The notes under the pieces: model-generated
Told to the model about the DNA's origin: nothing
The model's database searches: none
Seen by the model: the letters and a program-made list of their open reading frames with translations, nothing else
Part shown: positions 27,118 to 39,873 of the stretch, piece by piece
Layout of the letters: every line of letters begins with the position of its first letter
Position numbering within the stretch: position 1 is the first letter of the stretch
NCBI GenBank assembly: GCA_004794655.1
Contig: SMMW01000576.1
Location: forward strand, 2,183,501 to 2,247,500
DNA length: 64,000 nucleotides
Source: Marisa cornuarietis
Taxonomy: Eukaryota > Mollusca > Gastropoda > Architaenioglossa > Ampullariidae
Direction of reading: 5' to 3'
Position numbers and translations under genes: made by a program

Positions 27118-30100
27118 CAACTAGTATGCTAGCTCGTGTTTTAAACGTTAAATTCATAAACTGAGCGCGAAAGCAGACAATTAATGACGTAAAATACTAT
27201 TTACTATGAAATCAACTACTGCTCACATTTCAGATTTGCTTTTTTCCATGGTGACAAGAGTTCAGCCTCTAACGTCTTCTCTTTGAAGCTGAGGCTGTAA
27301 CTCAGTGACGTGGCACGGTCCATTTTAGCAGTCGGTGTTTCCAGCAATACTTGGGCCATAGAAGATGAGTTTGTCTGTAAGTAATTATTGTAGCGTAAAA
27401 GCTATGCCGCATCACAATCACAATGCATGAATAAAAATAACATCATGTAAAATACAACAAAATTATTGCTGCTCACAATACAGTCTCATTTTTGTCAGAA
27501 GGTCATTTGGTTCTGGTGCTTTGCAACAACACAGAAACTAAGGGCAAAGCAAGCCAGTCCAGCCGCTTTGTTCCGTGGCGCCGGAAACAAAATTCCAACT
27601 CCATAAGCACACACGACACGTCATCTCACCTGTACTTGCTTTGCCAACAGCCTGTACCCTGAGGGTAGGTCGTGCTTCTTCAGTGTGATAGACACAGAGA
27701 TGGGTCCCGTGAAGGGGCAGTATGGGGCATCTGGCACCTGTGCCCCGTTCGGGAAAGAGACCGCTGCACACATCTCAATGCCTGTCAACTCGGAGAAACT
27801 CTCACCAGTGCAGGAACGCGCCGTCCGGGGGTTCTCTGCCAGAAGCAGCTGTTCCTTCACGCTTGAGTCATGTATAATGAAAAACTTGGACCTGTGGATC
27901 ACGTGAAACAGAATGTTAAAGTTTGAAACAGAACAGTTTCTGTAGTGCCGTGGTGCAGTGAAGGTGATATAAGCATTTATAAGAAATGAAATAAGGGGAG
28001 ATTATAAACAGGTCGGACTTTATCTATTTTTATAGAAGTGAAACGTGTAAAGCAGTTCATGTCGAGGTGTGAGATGCACAAAGCCGCCTGTTCATAATTG
28101 CTGGATGAAGTAATATTTTAATAAAACGAAAAAGCTGCAATTGAACGACAAAGAAAAAAAACTCTCAGAGAACTGATTAGCAGTCTTTGTATTAGAAGTC
28201 ATATATTGTGGCTGACATTTGTGTGCACACACTGATTTGTTGAGCGTCTTCACAAACCAAAGATATGAATAAGAAGTTCATTTTCAACGAAGATCTCTTT
28301 AGCGTCTCTTACTGAAAGTCGAGTATCTCTAGCTGGTCCCTCGGGAAGTCAAAGGTCAGACTGAAAACCTGGCCGCGAGCGAGATCCATGCGGCCTTGGA
28401 AAGCCGTGCTGGTGTGAAGACGGGAGGTCGTCCTAAGGCCAACCTTCGTCAGGAAGGCGTCGACGCTCATCGTCGCCACAACCTCTACTGCCCCGCTGTT
28501 AGGAAAGAAACCCGAGACCTTATAAGTCACAGACAACAGAAAATGTCAGACGAAAATCAAACCATTACTGTGCGATATAACTTCATGGGGAAAAAGCTTT
28601 GAAAGATTCTGTCAAGATAGGGTAACTGTACCTACACCTTTTTAATATAAGGTCAGAAGATGTTTGTCTGACATGTATATATAAACATGGTTCTCTGAAT
28701 TCTATGAGAGGGATTTATATTGGAATTACAGAATCCATAAAGCCTCTTTTTCTTGTGATAATTATCTTACAAGGGCCGAGTAGCATATTTTATGTTTAGA
28801 ACTTTATTAAATAATAATCTTCCAGTCCAGACTGAACGATTTTTCAATATACCCAGATTACAACGACACTGTACTAAATGAAAAGCCTGTGGTATTGGAG
28901 ACGAATTTCATTACATTCTAGTATGTGATTACTTCAATAATAAAAGAAGGAAAAATAAATCTTCCTAAATTGTATTTTAAACACCCGAATGCAGTTAAAT
29001 TGAATAGTCTCTCCTGCTCCACAAAAAGCACTTACTAAAAAAACTTTTCCAAAAGATTGTGAACATCTTTGCCATCCTTAGCAACATTATTAAGGTTTCC
29101 TTTCTTATATAACTATCTTATATTTACTTTTATTCAAGCTCTAGGTACGTTTATTCATTGCGAGGAAATTTTATGGGTGAAATGGTATGGGTGAGCTGCT
29201 CTTGTGTCCAATGCCAATTTCTCCAAACCCCTCAAGGGATAAATGAATAAAATGTCTAATGTCTAATGACAGATGACAAAAGTTGTCTTTTATGGTAGAG
29301 ATAAAACTTCATGAAGTCGTTACCTGGGTTGTAGATTAGCGGAAATTTCAAATGCTCTTTGCTTGTCGTTAATTTTAGCAACGTCTACCTTGCCAGACGC
29401 TTTCACCTCCACAGATGCAGACCCATTCAAGGTCAGGTTGAGGGGCAGTCCCACAGCTGGCCAGACACACAGACACGAATCTCTATCACAACACTCTCAT
29501 CGACTTTCCTTTTTCTGTTTTTCAGTACTTGATCTTCACATACTATAATAATGTCATGAAACAATCAGAGGAAGGAAAGTAAAATATTGAATCTGAATGC
29601 AATGAGACGATATCTCAATCATCTAAAGTATAGGCTTTACAGCAAACTACTGGGTAAGACATCTTCATTGTTCTTAGAAAGCCTCGATTACTACAACACA
29701 CAAAGGCTGGGCGCAATCTAGTGTCGATCCTTTACATTCTGGAACAATCTTGGCTTTTTGAGGAAATGTAATCCACATGTTAGCACCACTCTATGCCGAC
29801 AGGATCTCCGCCGAACCGTGAAGGCCAAGATGAAAGTAGGGACAGTTTGCAGAAATCGTTGCATAATTAGTTCGTGTACTGGAAGTTGGCGCGCCACAAA
29901 CTACAACTACAGTCTTACGTAATCATTCCAAGACGCGAGGTACATTGTGTGAGCTCGTGGTGTGTTGCAAAAGCTACTCACCGATCGGAACTGAGTAGCG
30001 TCACGTGATTAAATCCACTCACTTGTGGGAATTAGCAGGGTGGAGTCCAGAAACATGGCATTGTGCGAGAAAGAGAACTGCTCGTTCTTGGCTAGACGCT

Positions 30101-30403
30101 GCAGCAGCTCCTCGAAGTACGGCTTGCCCTTCCGGCCTCGCACGCGTTCAAGGTCGCTGCTGTCCAGCGTGGAGTACACCAGCTCGTTGCCGAAGACCCG
30201 CAGGTACAGTTGCGCGCGCAAGTCCTCTTTCACGTCACCTCCGTACTGCAGGTGGGGGATGAGAGGACGTTAGTGCTCGGAAATAGCCAGGAAGTGGTCA
30301 TCGGTCTGGGTCTGTGTACTTCTGTGTGTGTGTGTGTGATAAGGATAGAGTGCGTGGGTGGTTGGTGGAGGGAATGCGTGTGAACAACGAGTAGAGTGAT
30401 TAC

Positions 30404-30443
<40 letters not shown>

Positions 30444-31479
30444 CATGCATGCATTTTCCAAACTCACTCGAGTGTCTTCATCCTCGTACTTAACCCATAC
30501 CATTTCTACGCGTCATAACACTGTGCAATACAAGTCGTTATAGCACTGTGCTATATTAGCTGTCATACCACTTGAGGTCAGACGATATACCACTGTGCTA
30601 TATTAGATGTCATGCACTGTGCTATGTTAGACATCATACCACTGTGCTATATTACCGTAGATTTCACATTAGCCAGCTTTTCCTCCTTGACCTCACTGGA
30701 GACGCCGTAGCCCCCTTCAGTGCCCGCATCCCTGCTCCTGGGGCCCAGGTAGGAATCCAGCAGGTACTGCAGACCCTGCACACGCCCGCCGACCTCCAGA
30801 AGGTTCACGGATTGTCCGAAGAGATCAACAGTTAAGTTCATCATGGCTGACCTAAAATAATAATAAAAATTCACAAAAATCTTATTAAAAAAATATATAT
30901 ATATACTGCGTCAGGGTTGGGAATCTGTTGGTACCTCCATGGAAAACTCTTGTGATATCGTGAATGAAAAGCCTTCCTTTTTCCCCTGGTGGTAATGCTA
31001 CGATGAATACGTTTATTTGACTGCCAACGTGCTTCGTTCCTCAACCGTATGCCTGCTATCTGTTCTTGTCATTTATGTAAGTTTGTTGAGGTGTGTGTGG
31101 GGGGGGGGGAGGAGGATCAAGACGTTTGTGAGTTATTCAGAGTGCCGATGGTGCACTGTCTCACCGAGGAACAAAGGAACTGGATGACCAAATGATGTTG
31201 CTCTCGTAAACGCCCCCGAGATTAAACTTCTCATTAAAGAACGAGACTTCGTAGTTTCGCGAGTACTTCCGCCTGTCCATGCTGAACTCTCGCTGCAAAA
31301 TCTCGTTCTCCAGAAGGTCCCGGATAGCCTGCTTCGCGGGGCTGCTGGTTTCTAACAGGTTTGTGAGGTGAGTCCACACAAACGAACCCACCTGAAAGTA
31401 GAAAGATTGTTTTGCCATGGTACCCTCAAAGCTAGGAGACTTAAGGAGTAATTTGAGGCTTCTTAATATGTCTACTATG

Positions 31480-31552
<73 letters not shown>

Positions 31553-33821
31553 CTCTCTCTCTCTCTCTGAGAACAGATTCCTTACGTATGGCTCATGTTG
31601 GGGGAAGAAATCACACATACACACCTTCCTCACACGCATACAAATACATAAGTAATAAAGTACAATAATGCACACAGTACAAATACAACAAACACGCGCA
31701 TGCACAAGGAGCAGTCACAAACACACGAGAGTGATGTAGGGAAAAGAGAGAGAGGAAGCATTTCTACTGACCTGGTTCACCTCCTCAGAAAGAAGAGCGT
31801 CCCGCACCTGCTGCACGACACCTTCTGTGGGACACTGCATGGCGGCCAGGTAGGCGGCTATACGAAGCTCCGCATCCTCCGTCACGCGAAGGAACATCTG
31901 CAGCACGTTGTTCCTCTGACGACAGAAACGAGGGAGTGACACGGCTGTTACAGACACGTGCACAACACAGGTACAAGCTGGGGGAAGTGACGGACTGTTA
32001 CTGACACGTGGAACAGTTGAGAAAGGAGCATTACCAACGTTACCGATATGAACAAAGGTAATTAGAGAGAGATAACTCGAAAACGAATATTTTATTAATT
32101 TAAGGCCGTTTCAGCCATTGTCACTCTTACAGGGTGAGCATAAAAACAGCCATCATCTCACTCATCCAATGATCTATCCATTCATAAACCTCTCGTCCCT
32201 ATCATACATACATAAATTTGTATACACACAGTGTACCAGTCCTCTCACTCACCCACGGATCCAATCACCTATCCATTTATACCCTTCTCAGCTCATTCCT
32301 ACATACATATATGCAGTCTGTATGCACTCGCTATGACCGCTCCCTAATACTGATATCATGATTCAAAACACATTTCACATACAGAGCAACATCAGCATAC
32401 ATGGACAGGGGGTATCAATCATACTGAACATAAAAAAGTTCGCTTGTCTCCCTTCTTATCTGAAACCATTTGTGGATAAACCACGTTAGTTGTCTTGTTC
32501 TTCCTGTATTATCACACTGATTATTATTACAAATTATCGTACTTGAACAAGATATTGTTTATCGCTGTGTGGGGTGACATGTTTTAGATACTTTGTACAA
32601 AAAATCTACATATCTAGGACACTAAAAAAAAACATGAGGTTCATCCTCTGTAAAATTTATGCAGAAAAGACATTTGTGTTCTGTCCTATCGTGTATTAAA
32701 CGAATTTTGTGTGTATTTAAATCACTCTCTCCTAGACGGAAGCATATTAAATCATCCCTGAAGATTTTTACTTTTACATAATCAAAATACAGCTCTGGAA
32801 TGAGAGTGGATTTGTGAGATCGGTATAGCTGGAAACGTCCATTGTGCCTTATGTCCGCACCCCATGTACTTCAGATGCATATAAAAAGTTGATTGTACTA
32901 CAGGATCAAAAAGCTTAAAAAACGTCTGTCTGCTAGTTTTGTCTATATTTTTTAGGGCTTTAATTATGTAAAATGTGGCATTTGTCCACTTGACCGCTAA
33001 CTGTTTAGCCCCTTGAAACGAACTCATGGTTGTAAAAGTAAAACCTCAGTGTACGTAGCTGTTGACTACCTCTAAGACGGTTTCTCTTAAAAACTACTTT
33101 TTTCGTCTTCTCTAAAGACCACTACCTTAGTGGTTCTTTTATTCTTAGGAGTGAGAACGATGGGGTCAAGAAAATCTTACGTCGGCAGTGCAGGGCAACC
33201 TTCTGTAAGCCTCCATCGCTGCTACTCGTATGTCCATGGGCAGACCGCTCTTGATGAAGCAAGGTTCGAGGTGCAAGGCCACTGTTTCTGATCTACCGAT
33301 GTTGCCAATGGCTCGCAGTGTCAGCAGAAGCTGAGATGACGTCAGGTGGGGATGACGAGGAAGAAAAGGACAAAGGGACGTTGTTAAATAACGGACTGAA
33401 GCCAAACTACGAGCATTCGCGTAACTATTGTCAGGTGATCAACAAGAGAAATTAGTACACCTGAATATATCTGAACACACACGAATATACACGAATGAGA
33501 GGCATACACACCCACGCACGAAGAATCACGTGCATACATGAGAAAATACGAAAAACAAATTTACACGAAATAATTTTACGATTTTGTTTTAACGAAATAA
33601 TTCTGTAATTTGTTTGCACGATTAATTTTATAATCTGCTTGAAAGAGATAGTGAATCAAGCGAATCAGTAAACTATTACATCTCTAGTGAACAGAAAATT
33701 CACACAGCCTTCCCCTCGCCCCACGCCAACAGCACACAAGAATACGAACCTATCCTTATTTCTTATTGGCAAAGTTAGTTCATTCAGTACATTACAGCGT
33801 AGTCACTGCTGAATACGTGAC

Positions 33822-33877
<56 letters not shown>

Positions 33878-36800
33878 CAATGGCATAGATCACCTCTTTT
33901 ATCTTGTCGTAGCTAACTCGACAATCCGAACCTAGTGTGCGAGTCAGCGATGCCATCAACTGGACCACAGAAGGTTCATCCGGACAGCCGGGATTATGTT
34001 CACAATAGTTGTTGACCAGCGCCGAGACAGGCAGTAGTGCTTTAGCCCTGACTTTGGTGTCCGAGATAAAAGCCTTCATATGGCAGACAAACACACATGA
34101 CGCCAGGTAAGAAAAAAAATCATCCTCAAAGATTAAAAAATGTTGAAAGACGGTTATGTAATCGACCAAAAAATGTTGTCACTTTTATAGCTGTTCTGCA
34201 ACCATCTAGCTTATGCACATGTTTTTTTTCTTACCTCAGTTTTACATTTATTTTGTAATATTGTAACAGAATGGGAGTGTTATTATAATCTTAGTCATCT
34301 AAAAGAGAAACATTGATCTGATGAGGTCATTTACAAGAGTTTTACGATCAACGATAACCAGAAGCATTATACCTGTTAACCGTTTCACCAGTTAACAAAC
34401 TTGATTGCGGATCTCAAAACACATTCATTTCTTTATAGAAAGTCTTTTGTAATTATGTAAGATTTTGTAATTCGAGTGCACAAAAGGAGGTCCTGCGACT
34501 GTGTTCCAGCTAACAACTACTCGATCAGTCCTTTACCTGAGCAGCAGTCACGACCTCCAAAGACGGGTTAGGAAGGAAAGCCAGTGATGTCAACCAGAGA
34601 GCCTCCTGCTCTTCCTTGATCTCGTCTGTTCGCAAGATGTCGCTCATCAGGCTGACCGAGGCTGCTGTGCCCGTCGCTGGCAGTGCGTTTAAGAAGAACT
34701 TTCTGCAAAATGGTCATGCATCACCGACATTTTACATAACAACTATGCTTTCATCATTGACATTTCTCGAATTGCAGGCATTTATCGCCGAAATGCTTTT
34801 CCAAAAATAGACATACTTCGTTAATTCTGTTTCTGGACATTGTATCAGTGCAGGTCAAAGTGAAGATCAATAGCTAGCTGTACACATGTAGCTGTGAACT
34901 AGTGTATGTGAGGTGAGGGACGCAGAGTGTGACATTTTAAGTAAGACACTGTAATTATTGTGATGTACAAATAACACTTTCTCTAATTATGCTTCCCAGT
35001 CTTGGTCTTCATTGTCGGTAACACCTGTTTGGCATTGAGCATTGTGTAATTAGCTTACAACTTTCACTAACACGCTTTTGTGAGTTTCGGGCAAGAAAGA
35101 TGCTACTATCTTAAATTAAAATTAAGCTGCAGAAGAAGGTTTCAGATGAAAGAAAATCGCTCATGGAGAAATTCTTTCTTAAAACAGCCCAAGCAGACAC
35201 AATAGGACCGAGTGTGAATTTTTCAAATAATTTAAGCATAGCTATACTCTGCGACATGTCAGAGCTGTAATCTATGCTACAACGATCTCTGTAAAATTAT
35301 GACAATATAAAGCAAACATGACATAAATTCACTATTCACTATACTACGACATAAACCTATTCTAAAGTTACAACTATGCCCGTCTGTGACCGGAACTATA
35401 CCTAGCTCTCTCAGAACCGCCGACGCAGACTTTCTTTTGTTGAAGCTGTCTGTCCACATCCTTAAGGTCCGAGTAGCTGAAGTCTCGTATCAGATACACG
35501 AGCTCTCCGTACAGGCCAGGGACCTGTAAACGTCGGACATATACGGGTCAGTGACGGCGCCGTGTAAAGAAGGTACGAAGGTACGAGTGAACTGGCCAGG
35601 GACATGGGTAACTGGACAAACACGGGTCAGCAACTTGGTTTTGTGCTACGGAGGTAAGAATGAAATTATCAGCCCCTTTAAGCTATTGTACACAGATCAA
35701 TATCTTGTTACGGAAGTAAGAATGTCTACACCCTACTAAAACCAATGTTCAGTTAAACCTCTGGGGTCAGTTGCGCAACATGTTTCTAAACCTTAAAACT
35801 ATTCTTAAGAAGCAAAATCTCTTCTCTGCCATTTAGATGCATTGCACAAGAACATACAAAAAATTGTAACGACAGAACGGAAAGTCAGACTTAAGCAACT
35901 TTATCTTACTTAAAGCAGTTTTAGTTTTAAAAATTCTAAAATTGTGGTGTGCACTTTAAACTGATTATCTAAAAAGATTTAACGCCTAAAAGTGTTTAAA
36001 ATTAAAAAAATGTGTTGTGCAACTGGCCAATGATCCGCTCAAAGGCAGCTGCCTGGAGTTAAATGGGATAAATAGTTAAGGCAAACAATGTAGAGAATAA
36101 ACAAATAGATAAATAGAGAATACACCAAAACACGAGTACATTTCAAAAGAAATAAAATCAAAATTAAATGAAGGGCTTGATAAGTAGTTAATCCCACGGC
36201 GTCTGTTAAAAAGATAGGAAATCAAAAAGGGCAGGGGAGAGGAGATGAGCTGTCATTCCTCCCCGCCCCTCATCCACAACGTTCGTGGTGTCTGACCTCG
36301 GGTCTAATGTCGTCTGCTGTGGCCGAACAGATCTCCTCCAGCTTGGCCTTGATGCCCTCAGTACGGGACTCCGGGACGGTCAGTCCGTGTTTGTGCTCAA
36401 ACAGCAGAGTCGTCTTCTTGCTTACCGGACCTGAGACAAGATTACAGCACAGAGACTGCATCATGGTGAGTAAGAAGGTCAGAATGAAGACCTGTGCCGA
36501 CATTGCATTACCCGAAACCAACATATTGTCTCCCAGACTCCTGTGAGACTACTAAGGAAAGTAAATACGCAATTCTATGTGCTGTGTGTGCATAAAAAAG
36601 AAATACAATAATAGAAAGAGAGAGAGAGAGAGAAATAGACCGATACATAAAATACCGAAAAACAGATTTACTGACTAACGACAGACACAAAATTCCACAA
36701 AAAATTACTACACAGGCACAAATACAAGGACACTGAAGCATACGGATAACGCACTCACGAAAAGAAAGGCAACACAACAAATTCAAAAATGTACGCACGC

Positions 36801-39800
36801 ACGTGTGGAATTACACCGAACAAAGACTGGTTCAGAAATACAATAAAGCAGATATACACAAACGCACATACCAGTACAAAAACAGGAACTTTCATGCAAA
36901 TACAGCGAAACAGATTCATGTACGTACGCACGGTGACACACACACACACACACACAGGCGCGCGCAACAGACACAGTAAAACATGAATGCGCAAAAAGAC
37001 AACTAAACGGGGGGGGGGGGCCCTACCTTTGCGCGTTGCGACGCCGGTTGTATGTCGCTGGTACGTCAGCTTCTGGCTGGCCTCCGTCACAGCGCCGTTG
37101 GCGCCTTTTGAGAAAGGCCTGAAGACGTGAACCTCTTGGCAGCTGCTGGTGACAAGCCGGCCTTCGCTGGAGATGGAGTGGCGACACTCATAGGTCGTCT
37201 TCATCAGCGGCAGCGACTGGATGGCCTGCGACACGTCACAAAGACACAGGATACTTATCTTCTTGTCAGTGGCTCTCTCAAGCAAAGGGTTTGATTGATA
37301 CCTCGAAATGTTTTGCCCCGTGCACGCCTGGGGGAATCTATTTGAAAGAATTGTCACTAACACCCACTTTAAATAATAGACTTGACGTTTCTCTCCAAAT
37401 TTTCTCTCTAGCGACAATACTTGTTTGTCATATACGCCAGTGTGAAAATAAAATTTCACAAAAGTGTGCTTTTTCAGACCAAGTTCATAGGTTCGCACGA
37501 CTGCAATTGGTTGCTAAATTAGAGGTTAGTAAAGGTGCATAAATAAATTGAGGACGTTGATGGCTTCCCATTATAAATAAAAAAACAAACCCTTACGAAA
37601 TTTAAGCTTGTAAAGAAGCAGGTTTGATTTACAGAGTGACAGTAACAATGAAACTTTTGCATTAACATGTTGATTTCAATACAAAATGTTATTTCGCCAT
37701 ATCGATGTAAACTACCCTCTCTTCAGCTTTTGAGATATAAATCTACAAATATTGCCACACACATACAAAAGACTAATACCGAAGACATCAGGGCTGTTCC
37801 TGGGTGCACTTACGTTGTCCTGTCTACAGCCACTGAGAGAAATGATAACCTATATGGCTTAGCAGTAGTGATTCCTGTCTTAAGATTTTGATCAGTTTCT
37901 GTGCATGATGACGTTGAAACATTGAGTATTTTGTGAATTTGTGAAACAGTATCTTGCGTTTATCTTAACCAACAGATTTAAGAACAGTTTATAGATCTTT
38001 AACTAAAGATCCTGAATGCTCACATTTGGCGAGGTGAATGGCGTGCTCAGTATAGAGGTTCTTGCAGACTGTCGGTCTTGACAACTAAGGATGTCCTTCA
38101 CCTTGGTGACAGTCAAAGACTCGTAGCCCTTCTGAGTCACTTTGTACATCGTGAGACATCGTCCTGTAACGTCGACCTGAAAAATAAAAACCGTTCGTGA
38201 CAGGCGGTGGAAAGAGCGATACATTAACCTTCATGGTATTGATGAGAATGTCTTTTTTTACCCTTTCTCTCTCAATACTGAATCATTATACACAGGCTCT
38301 TTATTTTATCTATAAACTGATGAATATTTAGAGACTAACAGAGCGTCAATCCCCCACAATGTCCCTTATTCTCACCTCCTCGATTTGTTCGTCTCGATCC
38401 AGCACTTGCATGGAGTTCTGGAATGCCGTCAGCACACCCCGCTTGATGTTGAGGGCCCACCCATCGTCCTGCTCATCAGGGCAAACCTCACCTATTGCAC
38501 CATCGTAGAAGGCGAATCTGAGCGGCCGTTTCTCCAGGGAACGGCGAGCAGGCGACGAGGCTGCTTCCACCATCCGGTCGGGGTCATCTTCGTGCGACCT
38601 CGTAACTTTGACATCGGTTAGCTGAGGAGCAGGTAGAACAGTAGCACGGAGTTTAACACAGAATATACCAACACCCACGTAGATGCACGAACACAACTTA
38701 TATGTTCATAACGTGCTAGGTTTCGCTTGTGTCAGCAAACGAAAGTTTGAAAATAAATTGTCATTGCCGCAAACACTTCTTGACCCTTAATAGATTAAGT
38801 CTAAAACGCCTATGCGTGCGTGCGTCGGTAAGTGCGTGGTCTGTGATTCACAACTCCTGATACTTTTTTTTCATGTATCCTATAAAACACTTTCAGTTAA
38901 TCTCCAACGTTCATATCCGTCATTCTTACTTACTATCCAACCCGGCTATCATTACTAAAGGGGGGCAACTTGGTAGTAACTGACCGAAAGGAAAGGGAGA
39001 AATTCATTAGATACACACTTTAGACCTGTGAGATCGACAAAAAAAACTAAAGGTCCTCATGTCTGATGTGAGGTCGAGAAAGAAATTGTGATATTTTCCC
39101 CTGGGGTTGAGGAGGGGTTTGCTGCACCTATGAACGCAGGTAAACCCAGAAGTAGCCATGTACTCCGAGCTCATGCAAGATTGATCGGAAGCTCCTTACC
39201 CGCAGGGCCATCTCGCAGCTGTCCAACACCTCGATGAGGACAGTTGCGTCGATGTGAATGGTGGCGACGTTGTCGGTGGCACCCGCCATCGTCGTGCGGG
39301 TCTCCGCCACGTAACGGTACTCGTACGTCCTTCCAGTCTGGTACGTGAACTTGCTGGCTTCTGCCGAAGAGTGATATTCCCAGGATGGTAATGTAAGTCA
39401 CGGAGTAATATTCACAGGATGACAATGTAAGCCATATGAGTGGTATTTGCAGAATGATAAGTAAGTCATAGAGTAATATTCACAGGATAGTGCGTGATGA
39501 CAGATCTAGCTTTATAAACAACTTTTCTATTTCAGATGTGCTGCAATCCGACTACTTCCCAGTACCCTTCCATCTGCAAGTGGATAAGCCTGGCCCTGCA
39601 AAGCATACAATAACATCTCGGAACTTGGCTTGCATCGATCTAAGTGCCTTCAGAGCTGACATCTCGGCCGTGAAATTCGATAGTGACAACATAGATGATT
39701 TAGTCACTGTCTACAATGAGCGACTTTGTTTGGTCCCGGACTGCTCCTCTGACCACCCGTTACATCCCGTATCACCCCTCTGCGCCCTTGCTTGCTTGCT

Positions 39801-39802
39801 TG

Positions 39803-39873
<71 letters not shown>

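Noticed and set aside
26973..27164. Acidic (E/D)n and serine-rich open frames on both strands
   Set aside because: They are translations of the (GAA)n/(GAT)n microsatellite.
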